Source: Nannobrachium achirus (taxonomy: Eukaryota; Chordata; Actinopteri; Myctophiformes; Myctophidae). From it: DNA of 64,000 nucleotides. The stretch lies in contig OY997641.1 in NCBI GenBank assembly GCA_963921795.1, positions 57,234,693 through 57,298,692 of the forward strand, read 5' to 3'. Within the stretch, counting starts at the first letter, position 1. Each line of letters begins with the position of its first letter. This document shows positions 44,505 to 56,295 of this stretch, piece after piece. A program made the position numbers and the translations under genes. The notes under the pieces are model-generated. The model was given only the letters and a program-made list of their open reading frames with translations. It ran no database searches and had not been told where the DNA came from.

Positions 44505-45777
44505 AAAAAGACATGTGTTGGCATGAATCATGATGCAACAGAAACACCTTGTTGTGAAAGCAATATAGTCCTGCAGCAAGCCCTCAAAAAAGGCCTTAGT
44601 TTTTTTAGATACCCCTACCCGAGGTATAACCAAAAAACAACCATGTTTTTTCTTACGTTTAGGGTCTCCCATTAATGAAATGGATTGTTGTGAAATTGTA
44701 CTTTTGGCGGAAATGTGTTTTTTTTGTGGCTATTCTTTAGACCTACCCCAATCTCTGAAAAAGGCAAATCCGCCTAGGTCAAAGCTGACAAAAATGCCTA
44801 TAACTTGAGAATGCTCACTCTTAAATCTCCATAAAATCTGCTGAGATGTGAACCAGTTGTTTACCCTACATCAGCAAAGAGTCAGAATGCAATTTACCTA
44901 AAGAAATGCTGAAATATTAGTCTTTAAACACACCCTTAGTTTAGGTGGAAATTGTACTTTTGTGGTGGGGACTTTACTTTCTCTCATTTACAAGAAAAAC
45001 ATACATGCATTGCCTAAGATGCCACTAAACAACAACCAGTGGTTGTGTGGAGATAGCTTGTACAGTTTTATTGCAAATCAGATTTCTTTAGCCCCCCTCC
45101 CCTGAAAAAGACAAATTAGGTCATTCTGAATGGGAGTTAGGTGACATACTCCAAGTCTTTTTGGGAGGTCCAGTTCAGAACCAAACTATCACAATATGAA
45201 TGAACCAATAATGTATTTCATCTAAAATTACAACATTGATCAAAACACAGCAATGCCTTTTTCCCCTACTACTCCCGTTCATAAAGTAATTGTTGTGGAA
45301 ATGTATTTCAAGGCAAAAGGATAAAATTGTGCACTAAAGCGTAGGGGTAGCGTTGCCCTGGTACGCCCTGGAGCGTACCAGGGCAACATAATGCTGTCTG
45401 GCTTTTCAAGATACTGTCTGAGTACACAAGTGATAATTTCACCTGTGTACTTTAAGCCTCTCTCTCTCTCTATACAGGCAAAGATTTCCATGGATAAATA
45501 ACACTCAACTTTTGGGTATGTACCAAATGATAAGGTTTTCAAGTCAAGCCATGGGAATTAAGGAATGCACACACGGTCAACAACCAACCCATATAAACAA
45601 ACATTATAGACTTGATTGAAGTTCTTGAACACCACCAAAGCACTATGTGTCACCACTCAACCAGTGAGTAGTTGATTCATCGCTGGCCAAATTAATCTAT
45701 CAACCTTATGAAATGTTTGCTCAGACCTGACTTTTAGACTATATAAAGGAATAAAAGCCCCAAATCAATTATAAAAA

Positions 45778-45821
45778 TCAAACCTCGGTTCGAAGTGGAG
45801 CGGTGAATCTGAGCAGCTATA

Positions 45822-45904
<83 letters not shown>

Positions 45905-46043
45905 CGTGCGTGCGTGTGTGCCTGCACAACAGCGCCCCTCCTTGAGTGTGGCCACTCAAGGTATTGCCAGGCTACAGACATAGCCAGCCAGCCACCCACC
46001 CACCCACAGACATACCTGTCTATTGGGAGCGTTTCACCGCTCC
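45778..46043. mobile_element. Short element with GGAGCGGTGAA ends and a GT array (unit R4)
   Basis: AAAAA flanks both sides (45773-45777 and 46044-46048). Inverted GGAGCGGTGAA / TTCACCGCTCC. Shares CAGCGCCCCTCCTT-like and AGGCTACAGACATA blocks with the R3 insertion, so the insertion probably preceded duplication of that unit. Confidence 0.65.
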
Positions 46044-46975
46044 AAAAAGACATGTGTTGGCATGAATCATGATGCAACAGAAACACCTTGTTGTGAAAGC
46101 AATATAGTCCTGCAGCAAGCCCTCAAAAAAGGCCTTAGTTTTTTTAGATACCCCTACCCGAGGTATAACCAAAAAACAACCATGTTTTTTCTTACGTTTA
46201 GGGTCTCCCATTAATGAAATGGATTGTTGTGAAATTGTACTTTTGGCGGAAATGTGTTTTTTTTTGCTATTCTTTAGACCTACCCCAATCTCTGAAAAAG
46301 GCAAATCCGCCTAGGTCAAAGCTGACAAAAATGCCTATAACTTGAGAATGCTCACTCTTAAATCTCCATAAAATCTGCTGAGATGTGAACCAGTTGTTTA
46401 CCCTACATCAGCAAAGAGTCAGAATGCAATTTACCTAAAGAAATGCTGAAATATTAGTCTTTAAACACACCTTTAGTTTAGGTGGAAATTGTACTTTTGT
46501 GGTGGGGACTTTACTTTCTCTCATTTACAAGAAAAACATACATTTATGTCAATTAAGATGTTACTGCATTGCCTAAGATGCCACTAAACAACAACCAGTG
46601 GTTGTGTGGAGATAGCTTGTACAGTTTTATTGCAAATCAGATTTCTTTAGCCCCCCTCCCCTGAAAAAGACAAATTAGGTCATTCTGAATGGGAGTTAGG
46701 TGACATACTCTAAGTCTTTTTGGGAGGTCCAGTTCAGAACCAAACTATCACAATATGAATGAACCAATAATGTATTTCATCTAAAATTACAACATTGATC
46801 AAAACACAGCAATGCCTTTTTTCCCCTACTACTCCCGTTCATAAAGTAATTCTTGTGGAAATGTATTTCAAGGCAAAGGGATAAAATTGTGCACTAAAGC
46901 ATAGGGGTAGCGTTGCCCTGGTACGCCCTGGAGCGTACCAGGGCAACATAATGCTGTCTGGCTTTTCAAGACACT

Positions 46976-47865
46976 AGTGGCGTTTCCATAAAGCCACTTT
47001 TTGCGCATTAATGGCTTATTCGCAAAATGTTTTTATGGAAACACTTCAAAATGTGAATAAACTTTCATTATCCGCAAAAAAAATGATCCGCTTGGAGGAG
47101 GTGGATTTTGAGGCTTAATCGTATAAACGAAATGCGCATTTGTGAATGAAAACAGGTCAGACAATAAATGCGAATAGATTATGACGTTCTAGGTCCATAT
47201 CGTCCTCCAACTTTACACTTTCCCGTGCCGCTTAACGTCCGTTAGCCCACAAAACAAACCGGTTGTTTGTTACACACAGAGTGACACGGACCGTGTGTAA
47301 ATTCTTCCCGTCTTCACCTCCCGGAGTCAAGCCATCCGTGGCTAACCCTTCCTCATCACACAGTGTTGCGTGCCAAAAGTGGCCGGTCAGATCGGCCACC
47401 TTCCAGAGGACGCTGAAACTTGCAGGATGAGCACTGTGCAGCGTTTTCCCGGTGAACCTGAGTGCAACGGTGGAGGCGCAGGAGTGTGGGGAACACACAC
47501 CACCGACTATTGCCGATAATGGAGAGGTTATATAGCTTTATGTATTGAGAGGAACTCTTGCCAATTTCGTAAGAGACTCGTCGCCAATTGTAATATATTT
47601 AAAAGTTATTTGGGGCCAATGGGCCATGATGATGATGATTGATAACCCCTTCTTCCCACTAGACAGTAGACAGCGACCGAGTCACAGCAGTCAGACGTGC
47701 AGTGCTCAGGTTCGGTCTGAAATAAATCAGCCCGATCAACTCATGCGAGACCGTCGCTAATTCGAATGACACCCGCAAATGGAAACATGCTAAATTCGCT
47801 TTGTCTTAATGCGTATTTCTGATAATTCGCTTCCCTAATTCGAATAAGTTTATGGAAACATGGCT
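46976..47865. mobile_element. Non-autonomous DNA transposon with ACT duplications, right arm
   Basis: Reverse-orientation counterpart of 19728-20667, with ACT at 46973-46975 and 47866-47868 and ends AGTGGCGTTTCCATAAA / GGAAACATGGCT. Confidence 0.75.
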
Positions 47866-48107
47866 ACTGTCTGAGTACACAAGTGATAATTTCACCTGTG
47901 TACTTTAGCCTCTCTCTCTATATATAGGCGAAGATTTCCATGGATAAATAACACTCAACTTTTGGATATGTACCAAATTATAAGGTTTTCAAGTCAAGTC
48001 CTTATCATTTGACATTCACTAACACTAAAATAAATATATCAATTATCAAGTGTTTTTAGAGGTATGGAATCCATATAGAAAGACAATATGGATACATGGC
48101 ACATGGT

Positions 48108-48770
48108 GCAGTTATATAGCGCTGTGCATGTTTGTGCATGTGTGTGCGCGGCTGCGCGCGTGCCTGCGGGCACACACACTCGCTCGCTCACTCACTACCC
48201 TATGTAGCTCTGTAATCCCCCACATTGTCATCCATGAAGTTGTGAGGGTGGACAGGAAGGGTGATAATATAGCTCCTTGGGGAGCACCAGTGTTGGTGAC
48301 ATAGTCTGCAACCAAGCCTAGATCCACTTGCACTGACAGCTTCAGGGCCATCTGTGTATACTGTATGGTATTGAAGATGCTTATGAAGTCAAAGAACATG
48401 ACTCTCACAGTGCTACCAGGAGCAGAATCTCAAAGAACTTCTTGACGTGTAATGTCAAAACAATTAACTGGCATTTAGTCACTGAATGCACTGGGTGTCC
48501 CTTCTTAAACACCAGGACATTTTACTTTACTCAACCTCAGGAAGAAGTTGAATATGCTGGAATGCCGCTGCAAACTGCCCAGAGCACACCTTGAGCACCC
48601 AAGGGTTGCTGTTGTCTGGACCCCTGGCCTTGTTAATGTTGATCCTGTTAAGGGTCCATATCTGAGGTATAGGGATCTGAGGATCTTAAGGTTGCTGGTT
48701 CACCAATCACTAATCTGCGTTAAAGTGTCATTGGGAGAACCAGTCTCACAAATCTGTCTGCAGTGATATT
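48108..48770 (-). pseudogene. Degenerate LINE reverse transcriptase remnant (right arm)
   Basis: Minus-strand counterpart of 18826-19450. Here [20 protein letters not shown] and [14 protein letters not shown] are in one open stretch (within 48112-48408), better preserved than in the left arm. Confidence 0.8.
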
Positions 48771-48845
48771 GATATTGGGGTATGTCTAAAGAAATCTGAT
48801 TTGCAATAAAACTGCTGTGCAAGTTATCTCCACACAAACACTTAC

Positions 48846-49828
48846 ACTACACTCTTAAAAGAGATGGGTCAAAAACAACACAAGTTGGTTTATTTAGGTA
48901 AAACGCGCAACGCTGTTTTGGACCATGCAGCCCAACATGGGTTATTGCAGACCAGCAGGGTTGGGTTAAGGCTGTGACCCTGCATGTTGGGTTGGGATTG
49001 TACAACCAAGTAATGGGTTAAAAGTGACTTTGCTGTTGGGTTAACGTGTTACTGCTGATGGGTTGGGATCTTACACCCAAAAATGGTTTAAAAGTGACCT
49101 TGTTATTGGGTTGGGATCCTACGCCCAACCACTTTAAATCTATTCATTTTTTTTACATCACTTACTTCAATGATCTTTTTCATGCTTAATCTACTCAAGG
49201 AAGAATGCATGCTGAGTAAATTTTGCGTTTAGTCGTGACAATTTTGAACACAACAGACTATGAGGTGCTTCACATCAAATGAATAGCACCCCTGTTTGTA
49301 TGTGTCAGTCTGGACCATCTTAGTCATGGTTTCTGTTTCTGTAAGCAACTATGTTTTGTTTTTTTTAGGGATTATGACTGGGCTACATCCACTGCGATCA
49401 TCTACAATACAATGTTGTTTTCTCTATCGAAAACCATAAAATAATAGAAAAGTTTATAAAAAATATCTGTATGGGAGCACAGTTGCATGCTGGGTAACTG
49501 CCCGCCCACTTAGTTTAACCCAATAGTGGTGCAATTCACAAACCAATGCAGTGAACCATGTGTTGGGTAAACTCGAACCATAACTCAAAATTGGTTCAAT
49601 GCACTAACTCATGCATTGGGTAAACTCGAATTCAAAAGCCTATACCAACACTTGGGTTATGAACTCAATGCATTTTATCTGATGATGTGGGCAGGCCATC
49701 CATAGCCCAACAGATGGTTTACTAATTTTAAGTATTTTTAATCCAATGTTTGGTCAAACTGACCCAACCCAACAGTGTCAACCCAGCAAAAAGATTGAAC
49801 ATTTGACCCAACAATTTTAAGAGTGTAG
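48846..49828. mobile_element. CACTA-like non-autonomous element, intact right-arm copy
   Basis: CTACACTCTTAAAA at the left and TTTTAAGAGTGTAG at the right, about 0.98 kb, inserted in the CCACACAACCA..TATTGTTTAG stretch of a 1.3 kb unit. TTA may be the target duplication. Lacks the LINE found in the left copy. Dense TTGGGTTA/AACCCAA motifs inside. Confidence 0.72.
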
Positions 49829-50212
49829 TTATTGTTTAGTAGCAACTTAGGAAATGCAGTAACATCTTATTTGACGTAAATTTGTGTTTCTTGTAAATGA
49901 GAGAAAGTAAAGTAGTTCTCACCACAAAAGTACAATTTACGCCTAAACTAAAAGTGTGTTTAAAGGATAATATTCTGACTCTTTGCTGATGTAGGGTAGA
50001 CACCTGGTTCACATCTCAGCAGATTTTATGAAGATAAGAGTGAGCATTCTCAAGTTATAGGCATTTTTGTCAGCTTTGACCTAGGCGGATTTGCCTTTTT
50101 CAGAGGTTGGGGTAGGTCTAAAAAATATCCAAAAAAACTAATTTCTCCCAAAAATAAAATTTCACAACAATCCATTTCATTAATGGGAGACCCTAAACAT
50201 AAGAAAAAACAT

Positions 50213-50583
50213 ATGTTTTCCCCTCCGTCCGTCCGTCCGTCCGTCCGTCCGTGCGTCCTCGCAGTTTGTGAGCAGCTAATCTCCGGCGCCGTTGGCCCGG
50301 TCGCTGCCAAAATTAGCACACACACTCCCTGGATGCCAATTCAGAACCTCTGCCCCACATTTTTCAAATCAGCCTCATGGTGGCGCTATAACAGGCCGAT
50401 TTGTGTGGCCTGGTTGTTACCAGCTAATCTCCGGCGCCGTTGGCCCGATCGCTGCCAAACTGAGCACACACACTCCCTGGATGCCAAATCAGAACCTCTG
50501 CCCCACATTTTTCAAATCAGCCTCATGGTGGCGCTATAACAGGCCGATTTGTGTGGCCTGTGCTCGGAAGAGCACTGCTTCTA
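50213..50583. repeat. (GTCC)n and a 0.14 kb tandem pair at the block junction
   Basis: A GTCC run (50226-50250) is followed by two near-identical 0.14 kb units (from CAGCTAATCTCCGGCGCCGT near 50272 and 50421), each ending ATGGTGGCGCTATAACAGGC. The segment ends GAAGAGCACTGCTTCTAG, immediately before copy B starts. It is the junction of the tandem duplication. Confidence 0.8.
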
Positions 50584-50698
50584 GTTCCCATTGATATCAG
50601 GTTGATATCTGGGTCATAACATTGTTATATAATGATAATCAATGTCAGACCTAACAGATCTAATAATTCTTCTAATGACTGTCCTCGTCTCCTCTCAG

Positions 50699-50816
50699 GA
50701 ACATCATCCACGGCAGTGACACAGCGGAGAACGCCAAGATGGAGGTCGGTCTGTGGTTCAAGCCCGAGGAGTTTGTCACCTACCAGCTCCCCGCCCACGC
50801 CTTCATCTACGAGTAA
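50699..50816 (+). pseudogene. Duplicated terminal exon of the NDP kinase
   Basis: Intact copy of the last exon ([17 protein letters not shown] ... HAFIYE, stop, AATAAA at 50943-50948) with its CAG acceptor, but the duplication begins about 115 bases upstream inside the intron, so no other kinase exon accompanies it. It encodes the catalytic His segment only and cannot make an enzyme alone. The protein sequence is identical to copy A. Confidence 0.9.
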
Positions 50817-51110
50817 ATTAAAACTGAACCAAGCAACAGCCACCAACTCAACTGGACCATTTTTTATACTCTTCATCTCTCATGTCTTCCGATCCTTCCA
50901 TTTTGTTCTCCTCTGTGCACTTTTCAATCCAAACCACCTGTCAATAAAGTTCCTACAGTGAGAGAGTACCATGCTTGTCTCTGTGACTTCCCACTGAGGC
51001 TTGGGTAATGTGGAATAACTGTTGTGTTTCTTGTCCATTGTTATGGATTTATTTTCGCTGCCATTCAGAATGACTTGAGAGAGAATACATGTAGTTGTCA
51101 CCTCCTAGAT

Positions 51111-51613
51111 CAGTGGTTCTCAAACTTTTTGGGCTTCAGTACCCCCTTTTCCTGATTGCTGAATCCAAGTACCCCCTTTAATCCAGTGACCCATACAAGT
51201 CTGTAACTCTGACAGTGTACAAATGGAACCAAATGAACCCTAACGGGTTCATTTGGTTCCATTTGTACACTGTCAGAGTTAAGGGGATACCTTGAAATTT
51301 GGTAGTTTGAGAAACACTGCTCTAATCAACAACATTTTGACAAGAAAATACTGACATCAAAAGTCTAGTTTTTATGACAATATGTTGAAAATAAAAGTAA
51401 GTAGCTTGTTTCCTATTCATTAACAGTAAATGTTTTACTTAATTTGGTTTAAAGCTATGTACACAGAGCAGCATGTTCACATACATTTGTCAGTGTTTTA
51501 TCATTAAACATAACAGTAAAATAAATGTTTCCATTTCAATGTTCTCTCAAGTACCCCCTGTAGTACCTCTGCGCACCCCTAGGGGTACACGTACCCCCAT
51601 TTGAGAAACACTG
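51111..51613. mobile_element. hAT-like element, copy B of the 512 bp element
   Basis: Same ends and TCCTAGAT duplications as 1790-2301. The internal hairpin has loop TAAC (51241-51244), the reverse complement of copy A's. Confidence 0.88.
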
Positions 51614-51791
51614 TCCTAGATTGATGGACATGCTGGCTCTTACGCAAAAAAAGGAGCAGCTTTGGAGGAAACGGTACAGTCTGTTCATGGTAGAGTTTAC
51701 CATCTAGTCCTGCTACGCTGTAGCCTTCAATACAGCTCTGGAGACAAGAGCAGGACAACTTTGGTAGGGTCTGAAACAGTGATCTTCGGAA

Positions 51792-52282
51792 CAGGGACGT
51801 GCTGGGCCCCTGATTCAGCCCGGGAAAAAGAGTTGGAGAGGCCCTCATTGTGCGCTATAGAGAGAGATCTCTCTCTATAGCGCTGCTGCTACTCAAAGAT
51901 TTGTGACAAACCAGTGGGCCAATTACATGAGTCATATTTCGTCATTGTCGGGTGGAAACCATGTAGGTCCAAAACCGTTTGTTTTGTATTTATCATTTTA
52001 AAAACTATTTAAACTAGTGAAAACAGCCGATCTACAAGCACACAACGCCTCGCACCGCGAGGCGTTGTGTTGCTTGTAGATCTGCTGTTTTCACTACTTT
52101 GGTGCGATAGCCTTGTATAATGAAGCAGGGTTTGCTTTGCGAAAAAAATTACAAATTTGAAACTTGGAGATACAAGGTTTCTGCTCGACATTTTTTTTTC
52201 CTAATGGCCGGCCTGGACCGGCCAGGAATGAACCGGCCGTTCGGGAGTTGTCCCGCTTTTCCCAATGGCCAGCACGTCCCTG
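51792..52282. mobile_element. hAT-like element private to copy B (491 bp)
   Basis: Perfect 14 bp inverted ends CAGGGACGTGCTGG / CCAGCACGTCCCTG, and exact 8 bp duplications CTTCGGAA (51784-51791, 52283-52290). Copy A gives the empty site with a single CTTCGGAA at 2530-2537. Contains a long hairpin (about 52018-52095) built on GATCTACAAGCACACAACGC. No transposase. Confidence 0.93.
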
Positions 52283-52720
52283 CTTCGGAACACATAGCGA
52301 ACATCATTGAGCCACAGTTGTTTGGAGGCCAATCTTAGCCAATCAGGATGGAATATTTAATATGGGACAGATCCGTCTTGATCATATGACTGTAGAGATA
52401 CTGTGTACTGATTTGTGTTAATTTTGGGTAAAATCTGAAGAAGTAATACCCAAAAATGTGTGTCTTACATAAGTCGGCCTCCTGGTGGCGCTATAAAAGG
52501 CTGATGTGAAAAATGCAAGGAAAGGGTTTTTCCTTGGCCTCTAGGGAGCGTGCTTCCAAAGTTTGAAACTGATCGGTGGAGTTATAGGTAAAACCACGAA
52601 TTGGCCTGTTATATAGCGCCAATTTTAACACCTAATCAGTAAAAAACGTTATATATAAACTACAAATGCATTATTACATGTAATATATCAAATAATGTAG
52701 TATATAAGGATATCCCTTTG

Positions 52721-53040
52721 AGTCAATGAATAAGATATTGGACTTTCACGTGGGAGACCCGGGTTTGAAGCCTGGGCAACAATGTGACATGCAGTCAGGC
52801 TTCCCAATCAACGCAATTTGCTTATTTTACTAGTTAAAAGCAGCATTTTAAAAATAACCTACGTTATTTTTTCTAGATTGATATTTCTAAGCAATTGATG
52901 TATTGATGTTGATGTATTGATGTTGATGTATTGATGTATGTATTACCTTGCTTATTGTATTGATGTTTTACCTTGGCTTGCTTATTGTAAGTCTCTCTGG
53001 AATAAGAGCATCTGCTAAATGCCTAAATTGTAAATAAATA
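52721..53040 (+). mobile_element. tRNA-derived SINE, copy B
   Basis: Copy of 4443-4748, with CCCTTTG duplications at 52714-52720 and 53041-53047. Confidence 0.85.
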
Positions 53041-53305
53041 CCCTTTGTAGTTTTCATTCTTTTCTTCAGAATCAAAGGTTTTATGGTCATTATTCACTTA
53101 AATGTAATGTAAATAAAATAATATCTAATCACACAGATTTGCCGGCCCCCGTGTAGTATCGTGTAGTAACTCAGGACCCTCGGGTCTGTTCTGTTGAACC
53201 CATGTTCAATACCTCTGATATCACAGACGAAGGTACAAGGAACAGCAACGCAGACAATCGTATCAACAACGTTTATTCGTCTTTGGAAATGACATGCCTA
53301 TTCAT

Positions 53306-53453
53306 TTATTCATTCGTTGTCTCAAGGAACCCTCCCTGTAGAGCCATGCACGCCTGCGCTGTGAAGTAAATGTACTCCTTGAAGTCGATGGTGCCATCCT
53401 CGTCGTCGTCCATTTCTTGGAAGATTTCTTCAAACTCATCCTCATCAAAGCAC

Positions 53454-53512
<59 letters not shown>

Positions 53513-55278
53513 GGGAGAGAGAGAGGGTATAAGTTAGTTTATACAACAGGTACAGTAGTTCCGACAAAGCAACCTGATTGGTTGAAATAGCTATCTACCG
53601 GTGCTGATAACAAGTAGGCTACGTCATATATTATGTCATATTGTTTGCCAAAAAGCAGTTGCAATGAACGTAAATCAACGGACAGTAAACAAACCTCGAA
53701 AAGATTTAAATACATAAAACAAGAGAGAGAAGAAAGAGAAAGAATGAACATTATTGTCACATCACAGGTTTACAGCAGTGTTGCCATGTCAGCTTGTTAT
53801 AAATGACTTTGGGCTTGTTTTTTTGCCTGTAAATATTGGTAGTTAGTACTAGTTGCGGGTTGCAGTCTTTTTGGGGGCTTGTTTCTAAAGTGTACGTAGT
53901 TAATTTTTGGGGCTTTCTTTATGAATGTTGTTTAAATCAGTGGTTCTCAAACATTTTCATTTCAAGGACCCCCGAATGAATGTTATTGTCCGCGTATCAC
54001 CCAGTGTTGTAGTGCTAAATTTGGAAGTGTGGGGGGGGGAGGGCGCTACACGCACACACATGCACATGCGTCAATGCGCGTGCGTGCAACGTTTTTGGTG
54101 GGGTTGTGTGTCTAATTGTAAGATAGGCTCAAAGTAAATGACAAGGGTGCAATGATATTCAATAATCATTTTGTAGAAAACAACATCAAGCTTAAGAAAT
54201 TAAACAATGTAGGAGTGATGTTATTATTAGGTTCATCAAACTGAAGCCACGCTCGCATTCTGCCGAGCTCCATGGGATGAGCATACTGTATTACAGTTGA
54301 CTAGTGCGCGTGGAACGCCTCTTCTTCTACATTCTGTCTTAAAACCATTAACTGTAGCTGCGCATTGACATCACAAGTTCACGACCAATAAAAAGATTAG
54401 CTCTTGAAGTAATATTATGCTGACTATCAAAACATCCACCGGCTGTCAGTCTCTCCGTCACGTCACGTCACGTCATGTCACGTCACGTCACGTCACGTCA
54501 CGTCACGTCACGTCACGTCACGTCACGTCACGTCACGTCACGTCGCACTTTTCCCCTACTCATATCTCCACCAGCGTTGCCCCTATCCATGCCAAACTTT
54601 GCTCACACATTCCTTGGCAGCCAGACCACAACCTCCACCCCTCATTTATTTATTTTTCCCTTCTTTGGGCACTGCTTTTTTGGACATTTGCCCTATGATC
54701 AATGCCAAAAATGTTTTGGGGGGTGAGAGAAGTGTGAGAACGCGGTTACCCCACGTCCGTCCGTCCGTCCGTCCGTCCGTCCGTCCGTCCGTCCGTCCGT
54801 CCCGGTATCACCATCTGAACAATTTTTTGCCAGGGACGCCGCCGGTATACCAGATTACTGTTGTTAAATATATTTCAAGTTTGTCACTTTTCACCCCAAT
54901 ACCTTTGTGCAAATATCTAATCTACAAGCTGACAATGCGTCGCAGACGTATATTATAGGCTTTGGGCTTGTTTTCAAAGACCTCTCCCGAAATCTGGCAT
55001 CACTGATTTACAGGTGTAAAGAAGTGGATCAAATAAAGGTGAACACTCACGTTTCCGAAGTCTGATCCTATCTCGGTCTTGAACAGGTGAAGGAGCTCCC
55101 CCTTGCTGAGTGTGTTGGGGTTGTCGTGCAGCATCAGGTCAAAGAGCTTCCCCCGACTTACTGCTTCCCCCCGCTTCACCTCAGGGTTGTTCTTGGCGTA
55201 CTTATGGAACGTCTTGACTATGAGGATCATGGCGGCGGCCAGTGCAGGAATATCTCCGGATGTGGCATTACGGCGGGC
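53306..55278 (-). CDS. S100-like EF-hand protein, gene 2B
   Basis: First coding exon 55051-55230 from an in-frame Met (60 aa, MILIVKTFHKYAKNNPEVKR ... ELLHLFKTEIGSDFGN), donor GTGAGT. The frame stays open to a possible acceptor at 55278, adding ARRNATSGDIPALAAA. Last exon 53306-53452 (48 aa, CFDEDEFEEIFQEM ... LQGGFLETTNE) after a (CT)n-TAG acceptor. EF-hand II loop DDDEDGTIDFKE has Asp at 1, 3, 5 and 9 and Glu at 12, so calcium binding is expected. EF-hand I carries an enlarged loop (KYAKNNPEVKRGE ... [11 protein letters not shown]). 108 aa from that Met. Alignment with gene 1 places the expected start Met 11-12 residues earlier, where ATG is present but one base out of frame, so the start is uncertain. 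AATAAA motifs lie just after the stop. Confidence 0.82.
53455..53527. repeat. (GA)n microsatellite
   Basis: A pure GA run of about 52 bases plus impure GA, directly preceding (in gene orientation) the last exon of gene 2B. Confidence 0.95.
54002..54804. mobile_element. hAT-like element in the gene 2B intron
   Basis: Copy of 11773-12569, with GTATCACC duplications at 53994-54001 and 54805-54812. The (TCACG)n array is longer here. Confidence 0.82.
54456..54545. repeat. (TCACG)n pentanucleotide array, copy B
   Basis: About 18 units of TCACG with one T substitution. Confidence 0.95.
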
Positions 55279-56063
55279 CTATTGTATAGAATTGTGTTAG
55301 AGAAGGGAAAGAAATTAACAGACAGAGCTTGAATATAGCTGCGTTTCTTGCTCCTCCGGCGCTGCAAACGTTATCTTCTCATTCAACTGGATTCTAGCGA
55401 TCAACAGACTAACTAGATTATATTATTTTACAGCTTTTTTTCTTTTCTTTTTTTTTTAAATTTATACCACGATGCCTTGTTGTGTATATGTTAGTAAGTT
55501 TGGGTAACTCAGTGAGATTTGGGTAAGAGCGCTCGTTTTGTAGTTCACCACACACCCCTAACACCACCTGGATCAATTCACTTTGATTGTCTCTTATCAG
55601 CACACCTGTGTAATTCTGCGTAGTCACCATGAGATGGCGACATTCACTTGTGCAGTCGCTGACGTCACTCGTCTGCGACCACTCTTTCGTTGTTTATCTA
55701 CTAGCCCAGCTCGGCTGCGTTTAGCCATTAGCTTACTATGCCTAACTCTAACCCTAACCCTAACCTTAACCTCTGTAAAACTATGCCTAACCCTAACCCT
55801 AACCTCCGTGGGGTGAGGCGTTATCATTCCTGCCGACGCTACGTTGTCGTTGTTGTTGTTGTGGATCAAAGCGACCGCTTGTTCCGCCCGTGCTGCACGA
55901 CGAGCGCTCCTGTTCTCAATTTCACTGAAACTAAAAAAAAAAAAATAGCTTCAGGTTTGGACGCAGCTATAGGACCCTCACAGGAGTCCCGGACCCCTGA
56001 TATCACAGACAAAGGTACAAAGAACAGTAACGCAGACAATCATATCAACAACGTTTATTCGTC

Positions 56064-56222
56064 TTATGCAATGACATAGGCTTGTACCTTATTTTTTATC
56101 TCCATTAATTCTTCCTGGGTCTTCATGCACAGATCCACTGTGAAGGCCATGAACTCCTGGAAGGAGATGGTACCGTCCTTGTCCTCGTCAATCTCATTGA
56201 ATAATTTGGATACGTCACTGGA

Positions 56223-56295
<73 letters not shown>

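Larger units (their letters stand above)
39245..50212. repeat. Right arm of the large inverted duplication
   Basis: Reverse complement of the left arm, starting AGTCCTGCAGCAAGCCCTCA at its inner end. Holds a partial and three full 1.3 kb units (boundaries near 40118, 43620, 45420 and 46972), then the AGT-flanked element, LINE RT remnant, CACTA-like element and outer partial unit. Private insertions: hAT 40130-40956, hAT 41245-42565 with a nested hAT, and two related short elements (about 44020-44504 and 45778-46043). Confidence 0.9.
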
